Origin: Micromonospora siamensis
Lineage (GTDB): Bacteria; Actinomycetota; Actinomycetes; Mycobacteriales; Micromonosporaceae
Assembly: GCF_900090305.1 (NCBI RefSeq)
Contig: NZ_LT607751.1
Location: 4,464,001 to 4,528,000, forward strand
DNA: 64,000 nt
Direction of reading: 5' to 3'
Shown piece after piece: positions 1-10,300 of the stretch. Within the stretch, counting starts at the first letter, position 1. Each line of letters opens with the position of its first letter. The position numbers and the translations under genes were made by a program. The notes below the pieces were generated by a model. It was not told the origin of the DNA. It saw only the letters and a program-made list of their open reading frames with translations, and did no database searches.

Positions 1-63
1 GACGCAGGTCGCCACGGGCGGACTACGACCGGCCGGTCACCCGCCGGCGCGAGCAGCCGGCCA

Positions 64-195
64 GCGCCGGCCCGAACTGTCGGCCAGCGCCGGCCCGAAA
101 CAACCGGTCTGCGCCGGCCCGAAACAACCGGTCTGCGCCGGCCCGAAACAACCGGTCTGCGCCGGCCCGAACAGTCGGTCAGCCACCGGCCCGAG
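64..195. repeat. Tandem repeat, about six 23-24 bp units
   Basis: The 13-mer GCGCCGGCCCGAA begins at 64, 87, 111, 135 and 159, and a degenerate copy follows near 182, so the period is 23, 24, 24, 24 and 23 bp. The middle units are identical and contain CCGG half-sites that could pair into small hairpins. The array lies just past the stop codon of the VOC gene (stop at 179-181) and overlaps its last codons. It may act as a transcription end, or be a simple slippage-expanded repeat. There are no unique spacers, so it is not a CRISPR array. Confidence 0.8.
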
Positions 196-886
196 CGGGC
201 CGGATGACGGTGAAGACGGCGCCCGCCGGATCGGCCAGCGCGCAGACCCGACCCGTCGCCACGTCGCTCGCCGGCACGAGCACCCGACCGCCCCGCTGCC
301 GGGCCCGCTCGGCGGTGTCGTCCGGGTCGGCCACCGCGAAGTAGACCATCCAGCCGGCCGGGAGCAGGTCGCGCAGCGGTGGCGGCAGCGCCAACCGGCC
401 GGCGACCGGCGGGCCACCGGCGCCGAGCAGGGCGTACGAGTCGTCGGGGGCGCCGGGCGGCACGGTGGCCCGCAGACCCAGCGCGTCGGCGAGGAACCGG
501 TCGGCGGTGGCCGGATCGCCCGTCATGTACTCGTACCAGCTGGGCCGGCCGGGGCCGGCGGCCACCGGGGTGGTGCCGGCGCGCAGCCGGAAGCCCGCCC
601 CGAGCGGGTCGCGCACCTCGTCGCCGTCGACGTGGGCGCCGGCCCGCTCGGCCGACGCCCGGACCTGCCCGGCGTCGGCGGCGCCGAGGACGGTCCACCA
701 CGTCGCCGGTGCCGGTCCCCGACGCAGCCGCGCGGCGGCGACCCCGTCGGCGTGTGCGGTGAGTCCGTCGGCGCCGGCCGTGCAGGTCCAGCCGAGCAGG
801 CCGGCGTAGAAGTCGGCGGCGGCGTCGAGGTCGCCGGTGACCAGTTCGACGCCGACGGGCGACACGGACGTGAGGGATGGGTTCAC
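179..886 (-). CDS. VOC (glyoxalase/bleomycin-resistance fold) family protein, two tandem domains
   Basis: A 235-residue cytoplasmic protein made of two consecutive beta-alpha-beta-beta-beta modules typical of the vicinal-oxygen-chelate superfamily. The first starts at VGVELVTGDLDAAADFYAGL and the second at WYEYMTGDPATADRFLADAL. Proteins with this layout are usually annotated as metal-binding glyoxalase-like or resistance proteins; the substrate cannot be read from sequence. The GTG start (886-884) overlaps the TGA of the upstream GGDEF-EAL gene in a GTGA arrangement, so the two are probably translated together. A downstream tandem repeat begins near the stop codon. Confidence is high for the family and low for a specific role. 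Confidence 0.8.
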   Translation of the reverse strand: MNPSLTSVSPVGVELVTGDLDAAADFYAGLLGWTCTAGADGLTAHADGVAAARLRRGPAPATWWTVLGAADAGQVRASAERAGAHVDGDEVRDPLGAGFRLRAGTTPVAAGPGRPSWYEYMTGDPATADRFLADALGLRATVPPGAPDDSYALLGAGGPPVAGRLALPPPLRDLLPAGWMVYFAVADPDDTAERARQRGGRVLVPASDVATGRVCALADPAGAVFTVIRPARAGG

Positions 887-2982
887 ACGACTCTCCAGGT
901 GGGCGAGGGGTCAGCGCGGGGCTGCGGGACCACGGTCGGTACGACGACGGTGTCCTGCCAGGCACGGGAGGTACGGCGGGACAGCTCGTCCAGCGGCACC
1001 GGGCGGCCCAGGTGGTAGCCCTGCCCGGCGTCGACGCCCAGCGCCCGCAGCGCCGGCACCAGCGCGGCGCGCTCCACCGATTCGGCCACCGTGGACATGC
1101 CGAGGCCGTGTGCGGCACGGACCACGGCGTCGATGAGGACCGGATCGGCGCCGCCGTGGTCGGCCTGCCGGACGAAGTCACCGGCGATCTTCACCGTGCT
1201 GAAGGGCAGGTGCTTGAGATAGGCGAAGGAGCCGAAGCCGGCGCCGAAGTCGTCGAGGCTGAGCCGGCAGCCGGCGTCGCGCAGCGCGTCGGCGAGGTGG
1301 CGTACCGCCGCGACGTTGGTGATCGCGGCGGTCTCGGTGACCTCCAGGCCGAGCCGGTCGGCCGCGATGCCGGCGGCGCGCAGCGTGCGGACCACCCAGT
1401 CACCGAAGCCCGGGGACTCCAGGGAGCGGGCGGAGATGTTGATGTCGAACCGCAGCCCCGCCCGGGTTGCCCCCGGCTCGGCCAGCGCCGCCGTGGCGGT
1501 GGCCACCACCCACCGGTCGAGGTCGCCGATCAGGTCGTCGCGTTCCACCGTGGGCAGGAACTCCGCCGGCGACAGCACCGGCTCCGCTCCGTCGCGCAGC
1601 CGGACGAGCAGTTCGTGACTGACCACCTGGCCGGTCGCCAGGTCCACGATGGGCTGGGCGTCCAGCCCCATCCGGTTCTCGTCGAGAGCCCGGCGGACCC
1701 GGGTGACCACGCTGATCCGCTGCACGGCGTGCCGGTACTGCTCGGGCAGGTACAGCCGGGCCCGGTTGCGGCCGGCGTCCTTCGCCTCGTAGAGGGCGAG
1801 ATCGGCGTGCGCGAGCATGGTGTCGCGGGTGTCGGCCGGTTCCCGTGAGGCGGCGCCGATGCTCAGGGTCACCCGCAGGCCGGTGCCGGCCACCGGCACC
1901 GGCGCCCGGACGACGGCGTTGCACATCGCCTCGGCGATGACCAGCGCGCCCTCGGCGTCCGCGCCGGGCAGCACGACGGCGAACTCGTCGCCGCCGAGCC
2001 GGCCGAGCAGCGTGCCGGGTGGCAGCTCGCGCCGGAGCAGTCTGGTCAGCGCCCGCAGCACCTCGTCGCCGACCGCGTGCCCGTGCACGTCGTTGATGTC
2101 CTTGAAGTTGTCGATGTCGACCAGCAGCAGGGCGCCGGAGGGCTCCGGCCCGCCCGCGAGCAGCTCGTCTATGTGGGCCAGCAGGGCCCGCCGGTTGGGC
2201 AGGTCGGTCAGCGGGTCGCGCTCGGCGAGCCGGGTCAGCTCGTCCTGGACCCGGCGGACGGCGGTGATGTCGTGGGCGGTGCCGAGCACCCGTACGGGCG
2301 CCCCCGTGCTGTCGGTGAAGACCTCGCCGTAGCACTCGAAGACCCGCAGCGTGGCGCCGTCGGCCAGGTACATCCGGTGGGTGTACGAGAACGCCCCGCC
2401 ACGGCGCAGCGCGTCCTCGAGCGTCTGCTCGATCATCCCGATGTCGTCGGGGTGCACCATGCGCCGGTAGGCGGGGTAGTCCAGGCCGGTGCCGGGCGGC
2501 AGGCCGAACATCCGCTGGAGCACGTCGCTCCAGATCACCTCACCGGAGGGCAGGTCCCACTCCCAGGTGCCGACCTTGGCGAGCTGCTCGATGTGGGCCA
2601 GCCGCCACCGGTAGTTGCGGCCCCGCTCACGCTCGCGGCGTTCGACGCTGACGTCCCGCAGCTCGAACAGGCGCAGCGGCTGCCCGTCGTGCTCCACGCC
2701 GTGACAGCGCACCTGGATCCACCGGACGACGCCGTCGGTGCCGCGTACCGGCAGGTCGACCGGGTTGTCGCCGGGCGTCATCCCCGCCAGCGGCAGCTCG
2801 GCGAGCCCGACGCCGAGCCGGTGACCGGCCGGGTTGCACCACACGCACCGGCCGTCCGGGGTGACCATCGCCAGTGCGGTCGACGTGGTGTCCGCCGCAA
2901 GGGCCGGCAGAGCGCTCACCGGGCCACCCACTTCCTTCACCGATGACGGACGGGGCACGACGACGACCGATGGAGGGGCCAT
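883..2982 (-). CDS. PAS-GGDEF-EAL diguanylate cyclase/phosphodiesterase
   Basis: A 699-residue, apparently cytosolic cyclic-di-GMP signalling protein. An N-terminal PAS-like segment (about 30-110) is followed by a PAS/PAC sensor (about 135-245), a GGDEF domain with an intact GGDEF motif (GRLGGDEFAVVLPGA) and a C-terminal EAL domain. In the EAL domain the signature is HELLVR rather than EAL, but the downstream Asn (DINISA), Glu (LEVTETA), DDFGAG and Lys (VKIAGDF) positions are kept, so phosphodiesterase activity is plausible. No membrane segments are visible. It is co-transcribed with the VOC gene through a 4-base overlap. The ATG at 2982 has a poor ribosome site; a GTG near codon 20 with an upstream GGAAGTGGG is a reasonable alternative start. 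Confidence 0.9.
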   Translation of the reverse strand: MAPPSVVVVPRPSSVKEVGGPVSALPALAADTTSTALAMVTPDGRCVWCNPAGHRLGVGLAELPLAGMTPGDNPVDLPVRGTDGVVRWIQVRCHGVEHDGQPLRLFELRDVSVERRERERGRNYRWRLAHIEQLAKVGTWEWDLPSGEVIWSDVLQRMFGLPPGTGLDYPAYRRMVHPDDIGMIEQTLEDALRRGGAFSYTHRMYLADGATLRVFECYGEVFTDSTGAPVRVLGTAHDITAVRRVQDELTRLAERDPLTDLPNRRALLAHIDELLAGGPEPSGALLLVDIDNFKDINDVHGHAVGDEVLRALTRLLRRELPPGTLLGRLGGDEFAVVLPGADAEGALVIAEAMCNAVVRAPVPVAGTGLRVTLSIGAASREPADTRDTMLAHADLALYEAKDAGRNRARLYLPEQYRHAVQRISVVTRVRRALDENRMGLDAQPIVDLATGQVVSHELLVRLRDGAEPVLSPAEFLPTVERDDLIGDLDRWVVATATAALAEPGATRAGLRFDINISARSLESPGFGDWVVRTLRAAGIAADRLGLEVTETAAITNVAAVRHLADALRDAGCRLSLDDFGAGFGSFAYLKHLPFSTVKIAGDFVRQADHGGADPVLIDAVVRAAHGLGMSTVAESVERAALVPALRALGVDAGQGYHLGRPVPLDELSRRTSRAWQDTVVVPTVVPQPRADPSPTWRVV

Positions 2983-3239
2983 CGCGGGGTGACGGCGAGT
3001 CTACCCACCGACACGGTAGGTCGCTCGTTTCGGCGGCGGGGGCCGACCCGTACCGGCCCGGGCGACCGGATCGAGATCGCCTTCAACCGGGTCGGCGCCG
3101 CCCGACCGGGCCTGGGCGGCCTCGCCACCTGCACCGTCGACATGAGCCCGCACACCGGTCGCGGCCCGGCGGATCGTTCGTCCGCCGCGCCGTCCGATAC
3201 CCGCCAGCACCGGCCCGGGCGGTGCAGCAGGTTGGGATC

Positions 3240-3857
3240 ATGCACATCGTCTCGCCGCTCAAGGTGCTGTACTTCGGCACCCCCGTCGTCCTGATCAGCA
3301 GCCGCAACCCCGACGGCGGCACCAACATCGCGCCCATGTCGTCGGCGTGGTGGCTGGGCCAGTCCTGCCTGCTCGGGCTGGCCAACGCCAGCCAGACGGC
3401 GGCGAACCTGGCGCGGGAACAGGAGGCGGTGCTGAACCTGGCCCCGTCTTGCCTGGTCGACGCGGTCGACCGGTTGGCGCTGACCACCGCCCGGCCCGAG
3501 GTGCCCGAGCGCAAGCGGGCCCAGGGTTACCGCCACGAGCCCGACAAGTTCGCCGTGGCCGGCCTGGACCGGCAGGCGTCGGACCTGGTGGGTCCGGACC
3601 GGATCGCCCAGTGCCCGGTCCAACTGGAGTGTCGGGTGGTCGCCACCCATCCGTTCGGGCTGCCGCACGTCGACGCCACCGCCTTCGAGGTGGAGGTGGT
3701 CCGCGCCCATGTGGAGCAGGAACTGCTCATCCCCGGCACCGCGTACGTCGACCCGGTCGGCTGGGACCCGCTGATCATGAAGTTCACCGAGTTCTTCGGT
3801 GGCGGCCGGAACATCCACCCGTCCCGGCTGGCGAAGGGCTGGCGGATGCCGCACTGA
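3240..3857 (+). CDS. Flavin reductase-like (FMN-binding split-barrel) protein
   Basis: A 205-residue cytosolic protein beginning MHIVSPLKVLYFGTPVVLIS, with the split-barrel pattern of the flavin-reductase/FMN-binding family (PVVLISSRNPDGGTNIAPMSS followed by ANLAREQEAVLN and CRVVATHPFG). Members reduce free FMN or carry FMN in small oxidoreductases; a substrate cannot be assigned. The open frame extends further upstream, but the ATG at 3240 is where family similarity begins, so I place the start there. It is transcribed divergently from the GGDEF-EAL gene and lies 445 bp upstream of the first NRPS gene on the same strand. It could supply reduced flavin to the FAD monooxygenase at 28 kb, but that is inference. 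Confidence 0.8.
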   Translation: MHIVSPLKVLYFGTPVVLISSRNPDGGTNIAPMSSAWWLGQSCLLGLANASQTAANLAREQEAVLNLAPSCLVDAVDRLALTTARPEVPERKRAQGYRHEPDKFAVAGLDRQASDLVGPDRIAQCPVQLECRVVATHPFGLPHVDATAFEVEVVRAHVEQELLIPGTAYVDPVGWDPLIMKFTEFFGGGRNIHPSRLAKGWRMPH

Positions 3858-4302
3858 CGGGCGGCCGGACGACACGCCGGCCATCCGTTCGTACGGCGCG
3901 GTGTACGGAACGCCGCCGGCGCCACCGCGCGGGTCGCCGAGCCATGGACGAACGTGCATCGATGGTCACCGAAAGCATTGACGACCGGCACGATCCGTGG
4001 ATCCCATCAAAGATCATCAGTGCCATCATGTGACAGGCGAACGCATCGGAAGAGCGACACCTGTCGCATCGACGACTGCTGTAGCGGGCACCGGCGTCGC
4101 AGGCTTGCGACCGCGGGGCGGCCCACCGGTCGGTGGCGAGGCAGCACGCCCGGCACCGTACCCGTGACCACCCTCCACCACCGGTGCCCCACCGGCCGGC
4201 ACGGCAGGTCCGGGACACCCGATCGCCAGCCGTCGCCGGGACGGTCGCCACGTCGGTGGCGGCCGCCCGGCCCACGCCGGCCCGAAGGAGGAAGCGGATC
4301 CG
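3858..4302 (+). promoter_or_regulatory. Leader/promoter region of the NRPS-PKS operon
   Basis: No convincing gene is visible in these 445 bp. The stretch around 3950-4060 is less GC-rich than its surroundings and contains TTGACG (3978-3983), a possible -35 hexamer, but no good -10 follows at 16-19 bp, so the promoter is not fixed. A strong Shine-Dalgarno, AAGGAGG (4285-4291), lies 11 bases before the ATG of the large synthetase and decides that start. Just after the flavin-reductase stop there is only a weak GGCCGG/CCGGCC inverted repeat. Confidence 0.4.
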
Positions 4303-7300
4303 ATGACCGACGTGCTGAGGTCCCGGCCGGCGACGCCCGTCGCGCCGCCCGACCCTGCCCACGCCGCCCCGACCGGTGGTCCCGTCCCGGCCAGCCACGA
4401 GCAACACCAGATGTGGTCGTTGAGCCGACTCGACCCCGACCCGGCCGGCTACCTGGTGCCGCTGGCCTACCGGCTCCGCGGGCCGCTGGACGTGCCGGCG
4501 CTGGCGGCGGCGCTCGACGCCCTGGTGGCCCGGCACGCCGCACTGCGGACCACCCTGGTGCCGGCCGACCCGGCCGTCGACGGGTCAGGACGACGGGACG
4601 CGACGCCGCGCCTGCTCCAGGTGGTCCACGAGCCGCGCCCGGGACTGCTGCGGGTGGACGACCTGAGCGGACTGCCGGACTGGCAGCGCGACCAGGAACT
4701 CCAGGCCCGGCTGCACGCCGAGACGCGCGTACCGCTGGATCCGGAACACGGACCGGTGCTGCGGGCGAACCTGCTGCGGTGCACGTCCCAGGAGCACGTG
4801 CTCCTGCTGACCTTCCACCACGTCGCCGTCGACGAGTGGTCGCTCGGCATCCTGCACGACGAGTGGGAACGGCTCTACGCCGCGCACCGCGCCGGCCGGC
4901 CGGCCGCGCTTCCCCCGGTCACCGTCGACCACCGCGACCACGCCGCCCGGCAGCACGACTGGCTGCGCGGAACCGAGGCGGCGGCGCAGCGCGACCACTG
5001 GCACGCCCGGCTCGCCGACGCGCCCGCCGTGCTGGAGCTGCCCACCCGCGGACCCCGGCCCGAGGTGCCCTCCGGCGCGGGCGCCACCCTGTCGGTCCCG
5101 CTCGACGTGCCCGCCGACGGCCTGCAGGCGCTGTGCCGGCGCGTCGGCGCCTCCCCGTACATGGTCATGCTGGCCACGCTGCACGTGCTGCTGGCCCGCT
5201 GGACCGGACAGCGGGACATCGTGGTCGGCACGCCGGTGGCGAACCGCCGGCGGACCGAGACCCAGCAGCTCGTGGGACTGCTGCTCAACACCGTGGCGGT
5301 CCGGGCCCGGCTGGACGACGACCCGTCGTTCGAGACGCTGCTCGGGCGGGTCCGCACCGCCGCCCTCGACGCCCTCGCCAACGGCGAGCTGCCCTTCGCG
5401 GCGCTGCTGGAGTCGTTGCGCCCGGCCCGCCGCCCCGGCTTCACCCCGCTGTTCCAGGTGATGTTCGTGTACGGCCGGGAGGCCACCCCGCCCCGGCTCG
5501 ACGGCCTCGAGGTCACCACGGTCGAGGTGCCCACCAGCACCGCCAAGTTCGACCTCACCGTCTCGGTACGGGAGAACACCGACGGGGTACGCACCGAACT
5601 GGAGTACCGCACCGACCTGTTCGACGAGGACACCATCGGCCGGCTGGCCGGGCACTTCCAGACGCTGCTGCGCTCGCTGGTCGCCGACCCGACCGCACCC
5701 GTCGGCTCGGCCACCATGCTCACCGACGAGGAGCACCGGCAGCTCGTCGTGGCGGCCAACCGCACCGCCACCCCCACCGCACCGGACGAGCTGGTGCACC
5801 TGCTGATCGAGCGGCAGGCCGGTCGTACCCCCGCTCGCGTGGCGGTGACCGACGGCGACACGGCGCTGAGCTACCACGAGCTGCACGCGCGGGCCGACGC
5901 GCTGGCCGCAACGCTGCGTGGGCGGGGCGTCGGCATCGGCGACCTGGTCGGCGTGCTGCTGCCCCGTTCGGTGTCGTTCGCGGTGGCGGTGCTGGCCACG
6001 CTGCGCACCGGCGCGGCCTACGTACCCATGGATCCGGCCAACCCGCCGGCCCGGCTGCGCTACCTGATCGATGACACCGCCGCGTCGGTGGTGCTCACCT
6101 GCCCGGAGCTGGCACACCTCGTGCCCGACGGCACGGCGCTGCTGATGCCGGAGCCCGACGCGCCCGTCCCGGCCGCACCACCGGGACCGAACGGCGGCGG
6201 ACCGCGACGGCGGCCACGCCGGCGGCCGGCACCCACCCCGGACGACCTGGCGTACGTCATCCACACCTCCGGGTCGACCGGCCGCCCCAAGGGCGTCATG
6301 GTCACCCACCGGGGCGTCTGCAACTACGTGCGCTGGGCGGCCCAGGCATACCGGCTGCGGCCCGGCGACGTCGTCCCGCTGCACTCGTCGGTCGGGTTCG
6401 ACCTGACCGTCACCAGCCTGCTGGTCCCGCTGGTCGCCGGCGCCACCGTGCGGATGCTCGGCGACCACCTCGGCCCGGAGGCGCTCGGTGAGGCGCTGCG
6501 CGCCCAGCGGCCGGCCTTCGGCCTGGTGAAGATCACCCCGGCCCAGCTCGACCTGGTACGCCACCAGCTCGGTCCCGCCGAGCTGGCCGACCGGACCCGC
6601 TGCTTCGTCATCGGCGGCGAGAACCTGCGCGCCGACCAGGTGGCGCCGTGGCGGGCCCACGCCCCGGGCACCGCGCTGGTCAACGAGTACGGGCCGACCG
6701 AGACCGTGGTCGGCTGCGCCGCGTACGAGGTCGACCCGGCCACCCCCACCGACGGCTCCGTCCCGATCGGCCGGCCGATCGCCAACACCGAGCTGTACGT
6801 GCTGGACTCGTGGGGCAACCCGGTCCCGGTGGGCGTGGTCGGTGAACTGTACGTCGGCGGGGCCGGCGTGGCCCGCGGCTACCTGAACCAGCCGACGCTG
6901 ACCGCGCAACGATTCGTCCCGCACCCCTTCTCGTCCGCGCCGGACGCGCGGCTCTACCGCACCGGCGACCTGGTGCGCCGGCGTCCCGACGGGAACCTCG
7001 AATACCTGGGCCGCACCGACAACCAGGTCAAGCTGCGCGGTTACCGGATCGAGTGCGGGGAGATCGAGGCGGCGGTACGCCGGCACCACCCGGACGGCGA
7101 CGTGACGGTGCAGCTGCGCCGGGACGACCCGGACGACCCGCGACTGGTCGCGTACGTCGCCGGCGGCTCGCCGACCGACGCCGCGGCCCTGCGGGCGGCG
7201 CTCGCCGCCGAACTACCCTCCTATCTGGTCCCGTCCGACGTGGTCCTGCTCGACGCGCTGCCGCTGACCGGCAACGGCAAGGTGGACACCGCCGCGCTGC

Positions 7301-10300
7301 CCGCCCCGTCCCGAGCGCGCCCGACGACAGCGCCGGCGCCGCCGCCGGTCGCCCCCGCCGAGCCCGGCCCGGCGACCTGGGACGCCACCCGGATCCGGAT
7401 GGAACGGCTGGTCACCGAGGTCTGGCAGGACGTGCTCGACGTCGCCGAGATCGGCGCCCGGGACAACTTCTTCGACCTCGGCGGCCACTCGATGCGACTG
7501 CTCGCCGTGCTGCGCCGGCTGCGCGAACAGCTCGGCGACGCCGTCACGGTGACCGACCTGTTCCGCAACCCCACCGTCGAGTCGCTGGCGGCGTACCTGA
7601 CCACCGTCACCACCGGGGCCACCGCCCCGGCAGCCCCCGCCCCCGCGCCGGCCCGCCTCCCCCGGCCCCGGGCCGGCGACGACACCGGCCGGCCCGACGG
7701 GCTGATCGCCGTGGTCGGCATGGCCGGCCGCTTCCCCGGGGCCCGGGACGTCGACGAGTACTGGCACAACATCCGTACCGGGGTCGAGTCGGTACGGGAG
7801 TTCACCGTCGAGGAGATGCTGGCCGACGGGGCGGACCCGGACCGGCTGGACGACCCGGCGTACGTCCGCTCCGGCACCTGGCTGCCGGGGATCGACGAGT
7901 TCGACGCGGCCTTCTTCGGCATCACGCCCCGCGAGGCGCAGACCCTCGACCCGCAGCACCGGATGCTGCTGGAGTGCGCCTGGCACGCGCTGGAGCACGC
8001 CGGCTACGATCCGGCCCGGCACCCGGGTCGGATCGGCCTGTTCGCCGGCTCGGGGCGCAGCGCGTACCTGCTGGACCACCTGAGCACCCACCCCGAGCTG
8101 CTGCACACCCTCGGCGAGCACCAGCTGTCGATCAGCAACGACAAGGACTTCCTGCTCAGCCGGGTCGCCTACAAGCTCGACCTGACCGGTCCGGCGGTCA
8201 CCGTGGCCACCGCCTGCTCGACGTCGCTGGTGGCCGTGCACCTGGGCCGGCAGAGCCTGCTCACCGGCGAGTCGGACCTGGTCCTGGCCGGCGGGGTCAG
8301 CGTCTTCCCCGCCCAGCGGCGCGGCTACCTGCACCACGACGGCGGGGTCTACTCCCCCGACGGGCACTGCCGCCCGTTCAGCGCGGACGCCCGGGGCAGC
8401 ATCGCCTCCAGCGGCGTCGGCGTCGTCGCGCTGAAGCGGCTGGAGGACGCCGTCGCCGACGGCGACACCGTCTACGCGGTGATCCGGGGCTCGGCGATCA
8501 ACAACGACGGCGCCCGCCGCACCGGCTACACCGCGCCGGGCGTCGACGGTCAGGTCGCGGTGATCACCGCGGCCCACGCGTCGGCCGGCGTGGACCCCCG
8601 CTCGGTGAGCTACGTGGAGGCGCACGGCACGGGCACCACCCTCGGTGACCCGATCGAGGTGGCCGCCCTGACCGAGGCGTTCCGCCGGGGCACCGACGGG
8701 CGCGGCTTCTGCGCCCTCGGCTCGGTCAAGGCCAACATCGGCCACACCGACGCCGCGGCCGGGATCGCCGGCCTGCTCAAGACCGTGCTGGCGCTGCACC
8801 ACCGGACGCTGCCGCCGACGATCAACGTACGCCGGCCCCATCCGGGGATCGACTTCGCGAGCAGCCCGTTCCATCTCCCCGACACGGCCCGACCGTGGCC
8901 CGGCGACGGTCCCCGCCGGGCCGGGGTCAGCTCGTTCGGCATGGGCGGCACCAACGCGCACGTGGTGCTGGAGGAGCCGCCGGCCGCCCCGCCCACCCCG
9001 CCGCCGGCCCCGGCCACCGGGCCGCAACTGCTGGTCGTGTCGGCCCGTACGCCCGGGGCGCTGGAGCGGCAGACCCGCCAGGTTCGCGACTGGCTCGACG
9101 GGCAACCCGGGGCGGAGCTCGCCGACGTGGCGGCGGCCCTGGGCCGGCGGCAGCCGATGGCGCACCGGCGGTTCCTCGTCGCGGCGGACCGCGCCGACGC
9201 GCTGGCCGCCCTCGACGCGCCGCAGCGGCAGTTCGGCGGCGCCCACCCCGGCGGCCCGCGGGCGCTGGTGTTCGCGTTCCCCGGGCACGGCGCCCAGCAC
9301 GTGGCGATGGGCGCCGGACTGTACCGGGGCGAGCCCACCTACCGGGCCGTGGTCGACGAGTGCGCCGACCTGCTCCGCGAGGATCTGGGCCTGGACCTGC
9401 GTACGCTGCTGTGCCCGGAGCCCGACGGCCACCCGGCGGCGGAGCGGCTGCTCGCCCGGCCCGGGCTGATCCAGCCCGCGCTCTTCGTCACCGGTTACGC
9501 CCTGGCCCGGTCGCTGGAGGCCCGCGGGGTGACCCCGGACCTGATGGTGGGGCACAGCCTCGGCGAGTACGTCGCCGCCTGCCTGGCCGGCGTCTTCTCG
9601 CCGGCCGACGCGCTGCGGCTGGTGGCCGCCCGGGGCGCGCTGGCCGAGCGCACCCCGCCCGGGGCGATGCTCGCGGTCGGCCTGCCCGAGGCGGCGGCGA
9701 CCGAACTGCTGGGCGGCGACCTGTCGCTGGCCGCGGTCAACGCGCCCGAGCTGTGCGTCCTCTCCGGCACCCCGGAGGCGATCGAGGCGGTACGCGACCG
9801 GCTGACCGGCGACGGGGTGCAGTGCCGGCCGCTGCGGGTCACCCGGGGCTACCACTCGGCGCTGCTCGACCCGGTGCTCGACGAGTTCGCCGCGCACGCC
9901 CGCCGGGTCACCTACCACGAACCGCAGCGCCCCTACCTGACCAACCTGACCGGCGGGCCGGTCGAGCCCGGGCAGGTCACCGACCCGGCGTACTGGGTGG
10001 AGCACCTGCGCCGCCCGGTCCGGTTCGCCGAGTCCGCGGCGCTCCTGGCCGAGCAGGACGTGGTCCTCGCCGAGCTGGGCCCCGGGCACGCACTGGGCGG
10101 CCTGGCCCGGCTTGCCGGCCTGCGGCCGGGCCAGGTGGTGGCGGCGATGCGGCACCCGCGGGCCGACGCCGACGACCTCACCACGCTGCTCGACGCGGTC
10201 GGGCGGCTCTGGCTGGCCGGCGTCGAGGTCGACTGGGGACGGTTCCACGGGCCGCGCCGCCGGTTGGCCCTGCCCGGCTACCCGTTCGAGCGGCACCGCT

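Noticed and set aside
64..195. CRISPR-like array
   Set aside because: The repeats are directly tandem with no unique spacers, and no cas genes are nearby.
4303..7500. N-acyl-D-Asn prodrug start as in xenocoumacin or colibactin, suggested by the predicted Asn module
   Set aside because: No epimerase domain follows the Asn module and no periplasmic prodrug peptidase was seen in the window.
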